From Xylocopilactobacillus apis (GTDB lineage: Bacteria > Bacillota > Bacilli > Lactobacillales > Lactobacillaceae), in the NCBI RefSeq assembly GCF_033095965.1, contig NZ_AP026801.1, positions 1,570,001-1,634,000 on the forward strand: a DNA stretch of 64,000 bases. Reading direction: 5' to 3'. The translations under genes were made by a program, and so were the position numbers. Position 1 is the stretch's first letter; the number at the start of each line of letters is the position of its first letter. This document shows, piece by piece, positions 54,221-63,594 of the stretch. The notes below the pieces were generated by a model. That model saw only the letters and a program-made list of their open reading frames with translations. It was not told the DNA's origin and made no database searches.

Positions 54221-55411
54221 ATGCAAAAACGACAATGGTTTAAATTTTTTCTCCTTTATTTCGGTGGTGTAACCATCTCTTTAAGTCAATTAAAAATTGT
54301 TCCGATATTAACTCAAATTAATGAAAAATTTGATATGTCATTAACTGCTTCTGCCTGGTTAATGTCAGTTTTTACCTTTTCTGCTGTTTTTTTAGCTCTC
54401 CCTGGCGGTGGAATTGTCAGTAAATTAGGCCCCAAAAAATTATTAATTGGTCTGATGGGATGTTTGATTTTTGGAAATTTATTAGGATTTTTTGCGCCTA
54501 ATTATTTTGTTCTGCTGTTATCTCGTTTTATCGAAGGAATTCCTTTTTCTATGATTATTATGGTCGGAATTGTTTTTATTAATAAATGGTTCCCTGATAA
54601 AAATAGCGGATTAGCAACCGGTATCTGGGGTACATTTTCAGCAGCCGGTTCCTTAATTGCCATGAATTTATTTAAGCCCCTAGCTGCTAAATTCGGATTA
54701 AGTTCTCCTTGGATTTTAGTTAGTCTTTTAGGGATTATTCTTTTAATTCTATATATCTTTTATTTTGAAAACGATATTCAGGTCGATCAACAAAAGAACA
54801 CGACCTCAATTATTAAGCAAATTAAACCAATTATTAAAAGTAAAAAAATTTGGATGTTAGCAATTGCTCAAGGATCAATGGCGTTTGTGCTTTATTCATT
54901 TATCACGCTGTATCCTTTACTTTTTACTAATTTTTACCATATTGGAGATAATCAGGCTAATTTTCTTAGCAGTTTGTTTGGACTTTTCGGAGTGCCTTTT
55001 GGCCTTCTAGCTGGCTACTTAATGGACAGATTTCCTCTCAAAGGAAAAATAATTACTCTAATCTCTTTTATTTTAATGACTGTATCATGTCTACCAATGC
55101 TAATGCTTCACGGAACTTTCTCTTATATTTTTCAAGTATTTTGTTTATCTGCAACCATCATGATGGCATCATCATGCGTAATGGTTTTAGCTCCTAAAAC
55201 AGTAAATTCACCTCAACAAGTTGGCTATGCTGTTTCATTTGTTAACTTTTTATATTATATTGGTATTATAATTGGAACTCCAATCGTTACCGATATGATT
55301 GGAATATCCTGGTATGCTGCAAGTTGGCTTTTGGGAGGCATCTGCCTCCTAGGGACATTATGCATTTTTATGTTTATAATATTTAGTAATAGAAAGGAAA
55401 AAACAAAATGA
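54221..55411 (+). CDS. Major facilitator transporter coupled to kynureninase
   Basis: This 396-residue, 12-helix MFS protein resembles the CynX/NimT group (TASAWLMSVFTFSAVFLALPGGGIVSKLGPKK at helix 2 and loop 2-3). ATG at 54221, behind GCGAGG, is preferred to the TTG at 54200. Its stop overlaps the kynureninase start by 4 nt (ATGA), so the two are translationally coupled. It most likely carries kynurenine, tryptophan or anthranilate; direction and substrate are inferred from position. Confidence 0.88.
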   Translation: MQKRQWFKFFLLYFGGVTISLSQLKIVPILTQINEKFDMSLTASAWLMSVFTFSAVFLALPGGGIVSKLGPKKLLIGLMGCLIFGNLLGFFAPNYFVLLLSRFIEGIPFSMIIMVGIVFINKWFPDKNSGLATGIWGTFSAAGSLIAMNLFKPLAAKFGLSSPWILVSLLGIILLILYIFYFENDIQVDQQKNTTSIIKQIKPIIKSKKIWMLAIAQGSMAFVLYSFITLYPLLFTNFYHIGDNQANFLSSLFGLFGVPFGLLAGYLMDRFPLKGKIITLISFILMTVSCLPMLMLHGTFSYIFQVFCLSATIMMASSCVMVLAPKTVNSPQQVGYAVSFVNFLYYIGIIIGTPIVTDMIGISWYAASWLLGGICLLGTLCIFMFIIFSNRKEKTK

Positions 55412-56679
55412 AATATGAATTTTCAGATGATTTAAAACAAGCTCAAACTTTAGATCAGGAAGACGTATTATCAGATATCCGTAATCATTTTTATATCCAA
55501 CCCAATCAAATTTATATGGATGGCAATTCATTAGGACTAGCCTCAAAAGATGCCGAAGAATCCCTCAATAAGATGATGAATGTTTGGAAAACTGAAGGCA
55601 TTAACATGTGGGATGAATACTTTCATTATGGTCAAAAATTGGGTGATGAATGTGCAAAATTAATCAACGCTGAGAAAAATGAAGTCCTAATTACCGGCAG
55701 CACAACTTCCAATGTTCATCAGTGCGTCACTACTTTATATCATCCAACCAAAGACCGTTACAAAATTTTAGTTGATGATCTTAATTTTCCTACTGACCGT
55801 TATGCTGTTGACAGCGATGTCCGTCTTAAAGGGTATACTCCTGAAGAAGCCGTTAAAGTTGTAAAAAGTCCTGACGGCAAATATATTGATGAAGACGCAG
55901 TAATTGAAGCAATGACTCCTGATGTTGCACTCATTTTGCTGCCAACAGTCTTGTATCGTTCAGCACAAATTCTTGACATGGAAAAAATTACTAAAGCTGC
56001 TCATGAACGGGGAATTTTCATTGGTTGGGATCTTTGCCACGCAATCGGTGCTATTAAAATGGATTTTCAAAAAGTACAACCAGATTTTGCAATTTGGTGT
56101 ACTTATAAGTATTTATCAGGTGGTCCCGGATCAATTGCCGGCCTGTACTTAAACAAGAAGCATTTTGATAAAACACCTGGACTTGCCGGATGGTGGGGAA
56201 ACCGCGATGATACTCAATTTCAATTAAAGCATCAATTTCAGCATCAACAAGATGTTTCTGGCTGGCAAATTGGAACTCCAACAATGCTTTCAATGGCTCC
56301 CCTAGAAGGTACTTTAAAATTGATCAACAGTATTGGCATGGATAAAATTAGAACTAAATCTTTAAAAATTACTGCTTACTTAATGTATCTAATCGATACG
56401 AAATTATCCAAGTATGGCTGTACAGTTGGTAATCCGCGGGAAGATGACAAACGAGGCGGACATGTCTGCTTAGAACATCCAAATGGCTATCAAATATCTC
56501 TTGCTTTAAAAGATCGAGGTGTGATTCCAGATTTTCGTGAACCTGATGTAATTCGTTTAGCACCAATTGCTTTGTATACATCTTATCAAGAAGTTTACAA
56601 AATGGTTGAAATCCTTGAAGACATCATGTCATCTAAGAGCTATGAGAAGTATAGTGATAAACGCGGTTTAGTTGTTTAA
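55408..56679 (+). CDS. kynU: Kynureninase
   Basis: This 423-residue PLP enzyme hydrolyses kynurenine (or 3-hydroxykynurenine) to anthranilate (or 3-hydroxyanthranilate) and alanine. Motifs are MDGNSLGLASKDA near 37-49, ITGSTTSNVHQ, GWDLCHAIGAIKMDF with the PLP-binding Asp and His, and WCTYKYLSGGPGSIAGLY with the Schiff-base Lys near 230. Length and motif order are normal. No tryptophan dioxygenase, formamidase or anthranilate gene is near, so the substrate must come from outside. Confidence 0.96.
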   Translation: MKYEFSDDLKQAQTLDQEDVLSDIRNHFYIQPNQIYMDGNSLGLASKDAEESLNKMMNVWKTEGINMWDEYFHYGQKLGDECAKLINAEKNEVLITGSTTSNVHQCVTTLYHPTKDRYKILVDDLNFPTDRYAVDSDVRLKGYTPEEAVKVVKSPDGKYIDEDAVIEAMTPDVALILLPTVLYRSAQILDMEKITKAAHERGIFIGWDLCHAIGAIKMDFQKVQPDFAIWCTYKYLSGGPGSIAGLYLNKKHFDKTPGLAGWWGNRDDTQFQLKHQFQHQQDVSGWQIGTPTMLSMAPLEGTLKLINSIGMDKIRTKSLKITAYLMYLIDTKLSKYGCTVGNPREDDKRGGHVCLEHPNGYQISLALKDRGVIPDFREPDVIRLAPIALYTSYQEVYKMVEILEDIMSSKSYEKYSDKRGLVV

Positions 56680-56693
56680 AATCTCTCCATATG

Positions 56694-56735
56694 AAAAAGA
56701 GCTAATGAAATTTAATTTTCATTGGCTCTTTTTAT
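56694..56735. terminator. Terminator shared by kynU and the ArsR gene
   Basis: AAAAAGAGCTAATGAAA (56694-56710) pairs with TTTCATTGGCTCTTTTT (56717-56733), one G-U pair. A/T runs on both sides serve convergent genes. It overlaps the last codons of the ArsR gene. Confidence 0.88.
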
Positions 56736-57060
56736 CATTCTTTTCTTCAATATGCGCTTTAGTTAACGAATAAATTTGGATTACATGATCATCGATTAAA
56801 CGATAAAATATCTGTTTATCCAAACGTTCACCCGTAACTAAACGTTCTTGTTTCAAAAGTCTTAATTGATGAGAAACATTTGATACCGATAGATCTAATT
56901 TATTAGCAATATCAGAAACTGTAATCGGTCCTTGCGCAACTGTTAAAATAATTCTCATCCGGGTCGGATCACTCATCGACTTAAACACTTCAATAATAGG
57001 CTGTAATTCTTCTTTTGACGGTAAATCAAAATCATTGCTATCTAAATCAACTACCGTAAT
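56719..57060 (-). CDS. ArsR/CadC-family metal-sensing repressor, unusual start
   Basis: This is a small winged-helix repressor. The frame from GTG at 56988 gives 89 residues with the ArsR core (SMSDPTRMRIILTVAQGPITVSDIANKLDLSVSNVSHQLRLLKQERLV). The same frame stays open 24 codons upstream and encodes the normal family N-terminus (DLDSNDFDLPSKEELQPIIEVF), but has no ATG, GTG or TTG. An ATT at 57060 lies 9 nt after GGAGG and overlaps the ATPase end, so it is my preferred start (113 residues). GTG 56988 has no ribosome site. It should sense metal and repress the adjacent P1B ATPase. Confidence 0.8.
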   Translation of the reverse strand: MTVVDLDSNDFDLPSKEELQPIIEVFKSMSDPTRMRIILTVAQGPITVSDIANKLDLSVSNVSHQLRLLKQERLVTGERLDKQIFYRLIDDHVIQIYSLTKAHIEEKNDKKSQ

Positions 57061-58981
57061 TTTCCTTTACCTCCATACCGAATAATGGTTTTTTGAGGCT
57101 TGTTTTCTTTTTTGGACGTCGAACTAATAACAGCCGTAAGCCATTAAAAGTCACTATCAGCGTACTGCCTTCGTGCAGCGCTACTCCCCATGCAATATTC
57201 GTGATTTGTAAAACATTAAGCAATAGTAATAATACCACAACACCTAATGCAAAAATAATATTTTCCATCACGATTGCATTCATTTTTTTAGACATTCGAT
57301 GGGCAAAGGTCAAGCGTGACAAATCATTTTTAACTAAAACTACATCGGCTACATCAATTGCTACATCAGTTCCTGAACCCATTGCAATCCCAATATCTGC
57401 ATTAACTAGCGCCGGTGCATCGTTAACTCCATCACCAACCATGGCAACTTCATCATTTTGATTCTTCAATCGATCGATTACTTCAACTTTTTGTTCAGGT
57501 AAGACATTGGTTGCAGCTTCACTAATTGCTAATTTTTTTGCTACCGCTTCTCCAGTTTGTTTAGCATCTCCTGTAATCATTACTGTTTTTACACCATGTT
57601 GGTTGAAATATTGAATTGCCTCTTTAGCGGATTCTTTAGGCAAATCCATTAACGCAATCATTCCAACAACTTGATTATCGCGTCCAATATAAACTACAGT
57701 TTTTCCTTCATTGCTCCACTTCTGATAGTTATCTTGATAAATCGAGCCAATTTCTGAAAAATTGTCTTCTTTACCAATTAAATATTGATGCCCTTGATAT
57801 TCGGCTGATAATCCATGACCAATTTTGTTCTCGCAGACCAAGTCACGACATTTTTCATTCGATTCAAAACCACTTACGATTGCTTTTGCAAGTGGATGAT
57901 TACTTTGCTTTTCCATTGAAACAATAATGTTAGATAACTCTTCTTGATTAATTTCTGAGCTAAAATAACTATCCGTGACTGTTGGTTCGCCTTGAGTTAA
58001 TGTTCCAGTTTTGTCAAAAGCAATAGCTTTTAAACCTGATAAATTAGCTAAGTATGCGCCGCCTTTAAAAAGTACTCCATTACGAGCCAAATTAGAAATA
58101 CTAGAAAGAGTGGCTGGTATAGCACTTGCAGCTAGTGCACAAGGAGAAGCTGCGACTAAAAATCCGATCATTCGATAAAAACTAAGCGACCAACTCCATT
58201 GTAATAAAAGTGGCCCTGCTATTAAAACAAAAGGTAATAAAATTAAAACCGTATTGACATAGATTGGCTCTAATTTTTGAATTTTAGTTGCAGTTTTAGT
58301 GGGAGTTTCTTGCGCTGTCTCAACCATTTGAATGATTTTTGCAAAAACTGTATCTGAACTGTTCTTAGTTACCGTCATTTCAAATGTGGAATTACCATTA
58401 ATTGTTCCGCCAAAAACTTCATCCCCAGCTTGTTTTTCTCGCGGAATACTTTCTCCACTAACTGACGATTCATTAATGCTTGCATTTCCCTTAGTTATAT
58501 TCCCGTCAGTTGGCACTTGGGCTCCGTTTAACACCTGCAGTTCATCACCAATTTTTAATTCGCTCACTGGTACTGATTCTAATTCACCATCATTTGTAAA
58601 TCTCTGAGCTTCAACGGGTGCCATCTCTAACAGTGACGTAATTTCCTTACGGCTCTTGTCTTCTGCATATTCTTCTAAGAAATCTGCTCCCGCAAAAATT
58701 AAAATCAACAAAGCAGCTTCTTCAAAACTTCCGATGATAATTGACCCAAGTGCTGCCAAAGACATCAAAATGTGAATGTTAGGGATGAATTTATGTTTCT
58801 TTTTGGAAGTTTTAATTGTATCTTCAATGCCTTCCCAAATTGCATGATACCCCGATAAAATTACTGCACCTAAGAAAAGAGTATTTCTGATCCAAAGTTG
58901 ATTTATGGGAATTAAAAGTCCCAAGAAAAATATGATTAGTCCGACTATATAAAATTTTACAGGCTTTGAAAGTTTCATCAT
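57047..58981 (-). CDS. P1B-4-type heavy-metal P-type ATPase
   Basis: This 645-residue metal exporter has six membrane helices. TM4 carries SPC (VAASPCALAASA) instead of CPC, and the end carries HEGST (GVALHEGSTLIVTFNGLRLL). Both are hallmarks of the P1B-4 group (Co, Fe(II) or Zn export, as in PfeT and CtpD). The phosphorylation motif DKTGTLTQGEPTVTD, SGESIPREKQAGD and MVGDGVNDAPAL are intact, and no N-terminal metal-binding domain is present, as expected. ATG at 58981, behind AAAAGGAA, is preferred to a longer start that lies inside the operator. It is cotranscribed with the ArsR repressor, whose start overlaps its 3' end. Confidence 0.93.
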   Translation of the reverse strand: MMKLSKPVKFYIVGLIIFFLGLLIPINQLWIRNTLFLGAVILSGYHAIWEGIEDTIKTSKKKHKFIPNIHILMSLAALGSIIIGSFEEAALLILIFAGADFLEEYAEDKSRKEITSLLEMAPVEAQRFTNDGELESVPVSELKIGDELQVLNGAQVPTDGNITKGNASINESSVSGESIPREKQAGDEVFGGTINGNSTFEMTVTKNSSDTVFAKIIQMVETAQETPTKTATKIQKLEPIYVNTVLILLPFVLIAGPLLLQWSWSLSFYRMIGFLVAASPCALAASAIPATLSSISNLARNGVLFKGGAYLANLSGLKAIAFDKTGTLTQGEPTVTDSYFSSEINQEELSNIIVSMEKQSNHPLAKAIVSGFESNEKCRDLVCENKIGHGLSAEYQGHQYLIGKEDNFSEIGSIYQDNYQKWSNEGKTVVYIGRDNQVVGMIALMDLPKESAKEAIQYFNQHGVKTVMITGDAKQTGEAVAKKLAISEAATNVLPEQKVEVIDRLKNQNDEVAMVGDGVNDAPALVNADIGIAMGSGTDVAIDVADVVLVKNDLSRLTFAHRMSKKMNAIVMENIIFALGVVVLLLLLNVLQITNIAWGVALHEGSTLIVTFNGLRLLLVRRPKKKTSLKKPLFGMEVKENYGS

Positions 58982-59007
58982 GTATATTCCTTTTCTGATT
59001 TCACAAT

Positions 59008-59030
59008 TGTTCATTTGAACAACTGTTCAA
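59008..59030. promoter_or_regulatory. ArsR-type operator
   Basis: TTGAACAACTGTTCAA (59015-59030) is a 7-2-7 inverted repeat, and an overlapping TTGTTCA/TGAACAA pair extends it to 59008. TGAACA/TGTTCA half-sites are typical of CadC/CzrA-type ArsR repressors. It lies just upstream of the ATPase ribosome site. Confidence 0.75.
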
Positions 59031-59080
59031 GTATTCAAGTAAAATATAAATGATTTTCTTTTAGATGTCAAGAGATAATA

Positions 59081-59101
59081 AAAAAACCGGCTAATACCGT
59101 T
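59081..59101 (-). terminator. Weak terminator after pcp
   Basis: On the minus strand AACGG and CCGGTT can form a 5-bp stem with one bulge, followed by seven T. Stem strength is low. Confidence 0.45.
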
Positions 59102-59104
59102 AAG

Positions 59105-59752
59105 TTAAGCGATAGTTCCCTCAATTGTTTCAATATCGTTTCTTCCATGTCTTTCAACAATTGCTTCAATTGCTGCAGTGATCCCTCTAACATCGTCATC
59201 TAATGATAATGAAGGAGTCTGCGCGCGATTAACAACTTGTTCCGGTAAAAAAGGAATATGAATGAAACCCGCTTTAATGTTTGGAAAATATTTATCCCGC
59301 ATATATTGAACTTGATAAAAAATATGATTGCAAACATAAGTTCCTGCTGTATTTGATACTTCAGCAGGTAATCCAACATTTCTAATTGCCCGCGTCATCG
59401 CTTTAATAGGAAGCTGAGTAAAATACGCTGGCGCCCCATCTTCATGGATTGGATGGTTTAAAGGCTGATACCCTGCGTTATCTTTTATTCGACCATCGTC
59501 GAGATTAATCGCAACTCTTTCAGGCGTAATCGAGTATCTTCCGCCAGCTTGACCAACATTTAAAACGTAATCTGGCTTTATTTTTTCGATTTCTTTTTTT
59601 ACTACTTCGGCGCAATGATTAAATTCCGTTGGTATTTCCAACTTAATAATTTCTACACCTTTAATGACTTCCGGAAGCCTCTTTACAGTTTCAATTGCGG
59701 GATTAATTTTATCATCACCAAAAGGGTTAAATCCTGTTACCAAAATTTTCAT
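59105..59752 (-). CDS. pcp: Pyrrolidone-carboxylate (pyroglutamyl) peptidase
   Basis: This 215-residue cytoplasmic cysteine peptidase (family C15) removes N-terminal pyroglutamate. It begins [19 protein letters not shown] and carries the catalytic Cys in [14 protein letters not shown] near 141 and the catalytic His in [12 protein letters not shown] near 168. The catalytic Glu is expected in the [18 protein letters not shown] stretch, near 80. ATG at 59752 follows AAAGGTTTATTG. Monocistronic. Confidence 0.95.
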   Translation of the reverse strand: MKILVTGFNPFGDDKINPAIETVKRLPEVIKGVEIIKLEIPTEFNHCAEVVKKEIEKIKPDYVLNVGQAGGRYSITPERVAINLDDGRIKDNAGYQPLNHPIHEDGAPAYFTQLPIKAMTRAIRNVGLPAEVSNTAGTYVCNHIFYQVQYMRDKYFPNIKAGFIHIPFLPEQVVNRAQTPSLSLDDDVRGITAAIEAIVERHGRNDIETIEGTIA

Positions 59753-59780
59753 CAATAAACCTTTCCAAAAATTTAGATAA

Positions 59781-59814
59781 ATAAAGACGTCAAATTATTT
59801 CAATCGACGTCTTA
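59781..59814 (-). terminator. Terminator of rpoN
   Basis: On the minus strand AAGACGTC (59813-59806) pairs perfectly with GACGTCTT (59791-59784), 14-nt loop, then a T-rich tail. Confidence 0.75.
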
Positions 59815-59830
59815 GTTCAATTCAAATTAT

Positions 59831-61117
59831 TTATTCAAGAGTTTTTCTTTTACTCGCACTATTAATTCCTAATTGTTCTCTATATTTTGTTACCGTTCGA
59901 CGGGCAATTTTTATTCCTTGTTCTGCTAAAGCTTCAGAAATTTTTTGATCACTTAAAGGATGAGCTTTTTGTTCTTGATCAATTAATTTCTTTATTTTTT
60001 CTTGAACCTGCCCAACTGATTGACCGGAGTCAGGATTACTGCGCTTGGTAAAGAAATATTTTAACTCAAATACGCCAAAATCTGTCTGTAAATATTTGCC
60101 GTTTATTGTGCGACTAACCGTTGATTGGTTAATATTTAACTTTTGAGCAACATCCCTTAACAATAAAGGATTAAGAGTTTTTGACTTTTGCATCAAAAAT
60201 TGTGCTTGGGCTTCAACAATACAACGTCCAATCATTGCAATTGTTTCAACTCTTCGATTAAGATTTCGCTGTAAAGTTTGATACTCCTCATACTTGAGTT
60301 TTAAATAGGACTTCACTTCTTGATCAGTGCTTTTCTTTAACTCATCATAAGTCTCTTTTTCAAAAACAATGTTAGGGTATCCATACTTAGTTACCTCCAG
60401 CGATAACTTATCGCCGTCTATTTTTAAAATTAGTTCAGGAATAATGTAATTATTCTGATTGAAATCTTCGGTAAATGGGTATGGGGTTAGAGTTTGAATT
60501 ATTTTAAAAGCAGACTTTACTTCATCATGCGACACATTTAAATTACTAGCAATTTCATCCCATTTATGATCAAGTAATTCATCGTAACAATGCTCCAAAA
60601 TATCTAAAGCCAGAGTAGTTCCCGGTGTTGCAGTTTTAAATTGTAATTGTAATGACAAACATTCAAGCAGCGACTGGGCACCAACTCCTGGCGGATCTAA
60701 ATTATACAATAATTCTTTAGCATCCATTAGAGTAATTCGGTTAATTGATAATTTATTCAATAATTCATGATCGGAAAATATCAAGTACCCATGCTCATCT
60801 AAACAATCGATCAAATCTAAAACAACATTACGTAATGGCGTATCTCTCATCGTTAAGTGAACTTGATCTAAAAGATAACTGTAGACGGTTTGCTGTTCAT
60901 TGGAACCGATATCCGCTGCTGTCGACATCTCTACTTCTTGCTTTGAAATAGTAGGATTTACATCAAACAATGGATTAGCCATGCTTAATTCTTGCGCATA
61001 GTCAGTTAAGTCCAACAAATTAGTCTGCAGGATTAAAATCGATTGTTTCATGCTTTGAGTCAAAGCTAATCTATGAAGTTGTTTCTGATTTATTTGATAA
61101 CTTTGTTTTAATGCCAT
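59831..61117 (-). CDS. rpoN: RNA polymerase sigma-54 factor
   Basis: This 428-residue sigma factor directs transcription from -24/-12 promoters and needs an AAA+ activator. The Gln-rich region I (LALTQSMKQSILILQTNLLDLTDYAQELS) is at the N-terminus, the core-binding and helix-turn-helix regions are central (LNINQSTVSRTINGKYLQT), and the RpoN box reads ARRTVTKYRE near the C-terminus. In Firmicutes it typically serves mannose-class PTS operons through LevR-like activators, and two such PTS lie in this window. No activator gene is present here. Confidence 0.96.
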   Translation of the reverse strand: MALKQSYQINQKQLHRLALTQSMKQSILILQTNLLDLTDYAQELSMANPLFDVNPTISKQEVEMSTAADIGSNEQQTVYSYLLDQVHLTMRDTPLRNVVLDLIDCLDEHGYLIFSDHELLNKLSINRITLMDAKELLYNLDPPGVGAQSLLECLSLQLQFKTATPGTTLALDILEHCYDELLDHKWDEIASNLNVSHDEVKSAFKIIQTLTPYPFTEDFNQNNYIIPELILKIDGDKLSLEVTKYGYPNIVFEKETYDELKKSTDQEVKSYLKLKYEEYQTLQRNLNRRVETIAMIGRCIVEAQAQFLMQKSKTLNPLLLRDVAQKLNINQSTVSRTINGKYLQTDFGVFELKYFFTKRSNPDSGQSVGQVQEKIKKLIDQEQKAHPLSDQKISEALAEQGIKIARRTVTKYREQLGINSASKRKTLE

Positions 61118-61267
61118 GATTAGACCTGCTATATTTTCTTTCTAACTTTATTGTAACCGATTTACAGAGGATCGGATCAATAATTGATAAAAAAGATTAA
61201 ATTAGAAAATCACTAGTAAATCATGAATTATTACAGAAAGAAAACGGTTGGAAAATTGAGAAGCAAT

Positions 61268-61307
61268 AAAGGTAAAAACAAAACCTTCAAACGATTTTGT
61301 CTTTACC
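61268..61307 (-). terminator. Terminator after the GH32-like gene
   Basis: GGTAAAAACAAAA (61271-61283) pairs with TTTTGTCTTTACC (61295-61307), one mismatch, with a T-rich tail only in the minus direction. It resembles the terminator at 16292-16339. The rest of 61118-61390 holds the rpoN promoter region and nothing else recognised. Confidence 0.65.
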
Positions 61308-61390
61308 CTCATTTGCAAATTATTTATATTTTAACTTTAAATTTTTTGCTGCATTTAAACAAGCTTTTTAAGGTGTATAACGTAAATTAT

Positions 61391-62761
61391 TTATTTAATT
61401 TCACAAATACTATTAGTTACAGAAATTCCAAGACAACTTTTGTTCGTTTTTTCCACCCTACAACTAAGAACTGTTCCATTAATACTTAAAATAATAACTG
61501 TATCATCAATTAGTAAATCCAAGTGATACCATTTATTTTTGCAGATATTAATTTTTCTATTTAAACCAATATTTAAAAGCTGAAACCATCTTAAATTTGG
61601 AGTTCTATTAATAGAAATCTCTTGATCATCAATGGATATAATTAACTCATAACCCTCGTTTGTATCTTGACTTTCAAAAAAAATAATTCCTAAATATCCT
61701 TTTGATTTTCTAAATAAAAAGTCCATCGAAAACAAATAATTTTTTTTCAAATTACTATTAATCATAAATTCAGATCTTTTATTTAAAGATTTTATAATTT
61801 TTTTAGGTGCTGACAATTTCGGCTTTGCACTTTCAGTAATACTGTCTATCAACCTTGTTTCTAGTAGGCCATTACTTGTGGATACTACTTCCAATGGCAA
61901 AAAAGTACCACCCCATAAATAATTATTAGTATCCTTACCGGCTTCTTTAGATGGAACCCATCCACACAAATAAAATTTTTTCCCATTACTACAAATACGT
62001 GCAGCATAATAGGCTCTTCCGCTAAAAGTATCAACAGACGGTATAATCCAAGGACCATATAAATCCTTACTCATGCAATAATGGGTTGTTTTTTTAAAAT
62101 CATATTCAGAATAAATCAAATACCACCAATCACCAATTTTTATTAGTTCTGGCATTTCTATCATCGTATAAATATTGGGTGAAAAAAAATCTCCTTTAAA
62201 ATTCCAACTTGAACAATCTTTAGAAGTAAAGTAAACAATTCTTCCCGTTTTACATTTTTTATCACCTTCTAATCTTGTCCCTAAAATCAATAAGTATTCT
62301 TGTGACTTTTCATCCCAAACAACATTTGGGTCACGCCAATCATCATTATCATATCCTGTCCTAGGAGATAAGCTTTTTATAATGCCCTCTTTAGTCCAAT
62401 GAATACCATCCAAACTATGTGCTTTCATCAAAACCTGTGATGGTCTTTTTTTATTAATCCAATTTTGGTTATAACCTGTATAATATGCAGTTAGTTTTTT
62501 TTCTTTATCTAAAAAAACACTTCCAGCATATATAAATTGATCTTGTTCATTATCATTTCCTTTATTTAAAACTTCCCCGTATGACTGATAATTTACAAAA
62601 TCTTTCGTAATAACTAATTGCCATCCAAAAGGTTCTCCAAAAGGAACAGGATTTCTTGTATCTTTTTGAAAATAAAGATAATATGACTCATTTTTAAAAT
62701 TATAAAATGGCATACAATCTCCAAAAAAACAATTATCAGGTCTAAATAAATATTTTTCCAT
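61391..62761 (-). CDS. GH32-related glycosidase
   Basis: This 456-residue enzyme without signal peptide has a five-bladed propeller (about 1-310) and a C-terminal beta-sandwich (about 320-456), as in sucrose-6-phosphate hydrolases and fructanases. The three acidic motifs of GH32/GH68 are visible: GDCMPFY near 14-20 for the nucleophile (in place of the usual WMNDPNG), WRDPNVV near 150 for the transition-state Asp, and IEMPELIK near 205 for the acid/base Glu. It lies directly after mannose-class PTS EIIC and EIID genes, so it should cleave a fructoside or related sugar phosphate taken up by that PTS. Confidence 0.85.
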   Translation of the reverse strand: MEKYLFRPDNCFFGDCMPFYNFKNESYYLYFQKDTRNPVPFGEPFGWQLVITKDFVNYQSYGEVLNKGNDNEQDQFIYAGSVFLDKEKKLTAYYTGYNQNWINKKRPSQVLMKAHSLDGIHWTKEGIIKSLSPRTGYDNDDWRDPNVVWDEKSQEYLLILGTRLEGDKKCKTGRIVYFTSKDCSSWNFKGDFFSPNIYTMIEMPELIKIGDWWYLIYSEYDFKKTTHYCMSKDLYGPWIIPSVDTFSGRAYYAARICSNGKKFYLCGWVPSKEAGKDTNNYLWGGTFLPLEVVSTSNGLLETRLIDSITESAKPKLSAPKKIIKSLNKRSEFMINSNLKKNYLFSMDFLFRKSKGYLGIIFFESQDTNEGYELIISIDDQEISINRTPNLRWFQLLNIGLNRKINICKNKWYHLDLLIDDTVIILSINGTVLSCRVEKTNKSCLGISVTNSICEIK

Positions 62762-62766
62762 AATAA

Positions 62767-63594
62767 TTATCCAACAATATGAAATGCACTTAAAATAAAT
62801 GCAGCTATTACCATTAGAATAATTATTTTATTTGGGCTAACTTTTTTTCTAACTAGATAAAAACAACCTAAAGTTAATGAAAGCGGAATAATCCCCAACA
62901 TAATTTGATCTAAAATGGATTGCAGTTTAAATGTCATAGAGCCCATTTTAAATTTTAATGGTGTTCCTAGGGTTACCGTTGAAAATGTCATTGCTCCAAC
63001 CATTATCATACCTAGTATCCCTGCTGATTTAGTAAGTATCTTAATTAAACCATTTTTATAAGCTTTTTCTATAAATTCTCCACCAAGGTTATATCCTAAA
63101 TTTAAACAATAATAACGTGTTCCTATGTTAGCAACATTGTATATCAATAAGAATAAAATTGGACCAAGAATATTCCCTGTTTTTGCTAACCCAATACCTA
63201 TACCAGCTGCAATAACTCGAATTGTACCCCAAAATAAAGAATCTCCAATACCTGATAACGGCCCCATTAAACTTGCTTTTACAGCATTAATAGAAGTTGC
63301 ATCGAAATCAGGCAATTTAGCATTTTTTTCTTCCATACTTGCCGCTATACTTAAAGGAAATGTAGAAAGAGCAGGAGTAATGTTAAAATATCCTAGCTCC
63401 CTTTTTAGAGCCGCTGTACGTTTAGATTTATCTTCTGGATTAGGATAAATTTTTTTAATAAAAGGAATTAACATATAACATGCACCTACACCTGCACCGT
63501 TAATATAATTCCAAGTACCTTGAAGAAGAAATGAACGCCAAAACATTTGATTTAATAACTTCTTATTGCTTTTTTCTATTTTTTTATTGTTCAT
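62767..63594 (-). CDS. Mannose-class PTS EIID component
   Basis: This 275-residue EIID has QMFWRSFLLQGTWNYINGAG near the N-terminus and the family motif MGPLSGIGDSLFWG. It is about half identical by eye to the EIID at 51537 in the conserved parts. ATG at 63594, 8 nt after GAGGA, is preferred to an upstream TTG. It overlaps the EIIC end by 11 nt and is followed 5 nt later by the GH32-like gene. Confidence 0.94.
   Translation of the reverse strand: MNNKKIEKSNKKLLNQMFWRSFLLQGTWNYINGAGVGACYMLIPFIKKIYPNPEDKSKRTAALKRELGYFNITPALSTFPLSIAASMEEKNAKLPDFDATSINAVKASLMGPLSGIGDSLFWGTIRVIAAGIGIGLAKTGNILGPILFLLIYNVANIGTRYYCLNLGYNLGGEFIEKAYKNGLIKILTKSAGILGMIMVGAMTFSTVTLGTPLKFKMGSMTFKLQSILDQIMLGIIPLSLTLGCFYLVRKKVSPNKIIILMVIAAFILSAFHIVG

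Noticed and set aside
61223-61489. Plus-strand frame of 88 residues
   Set aside because: It overlaps a terminator and the 3' end of the GH32-like gene, has no ribosome site and resembles no protein.
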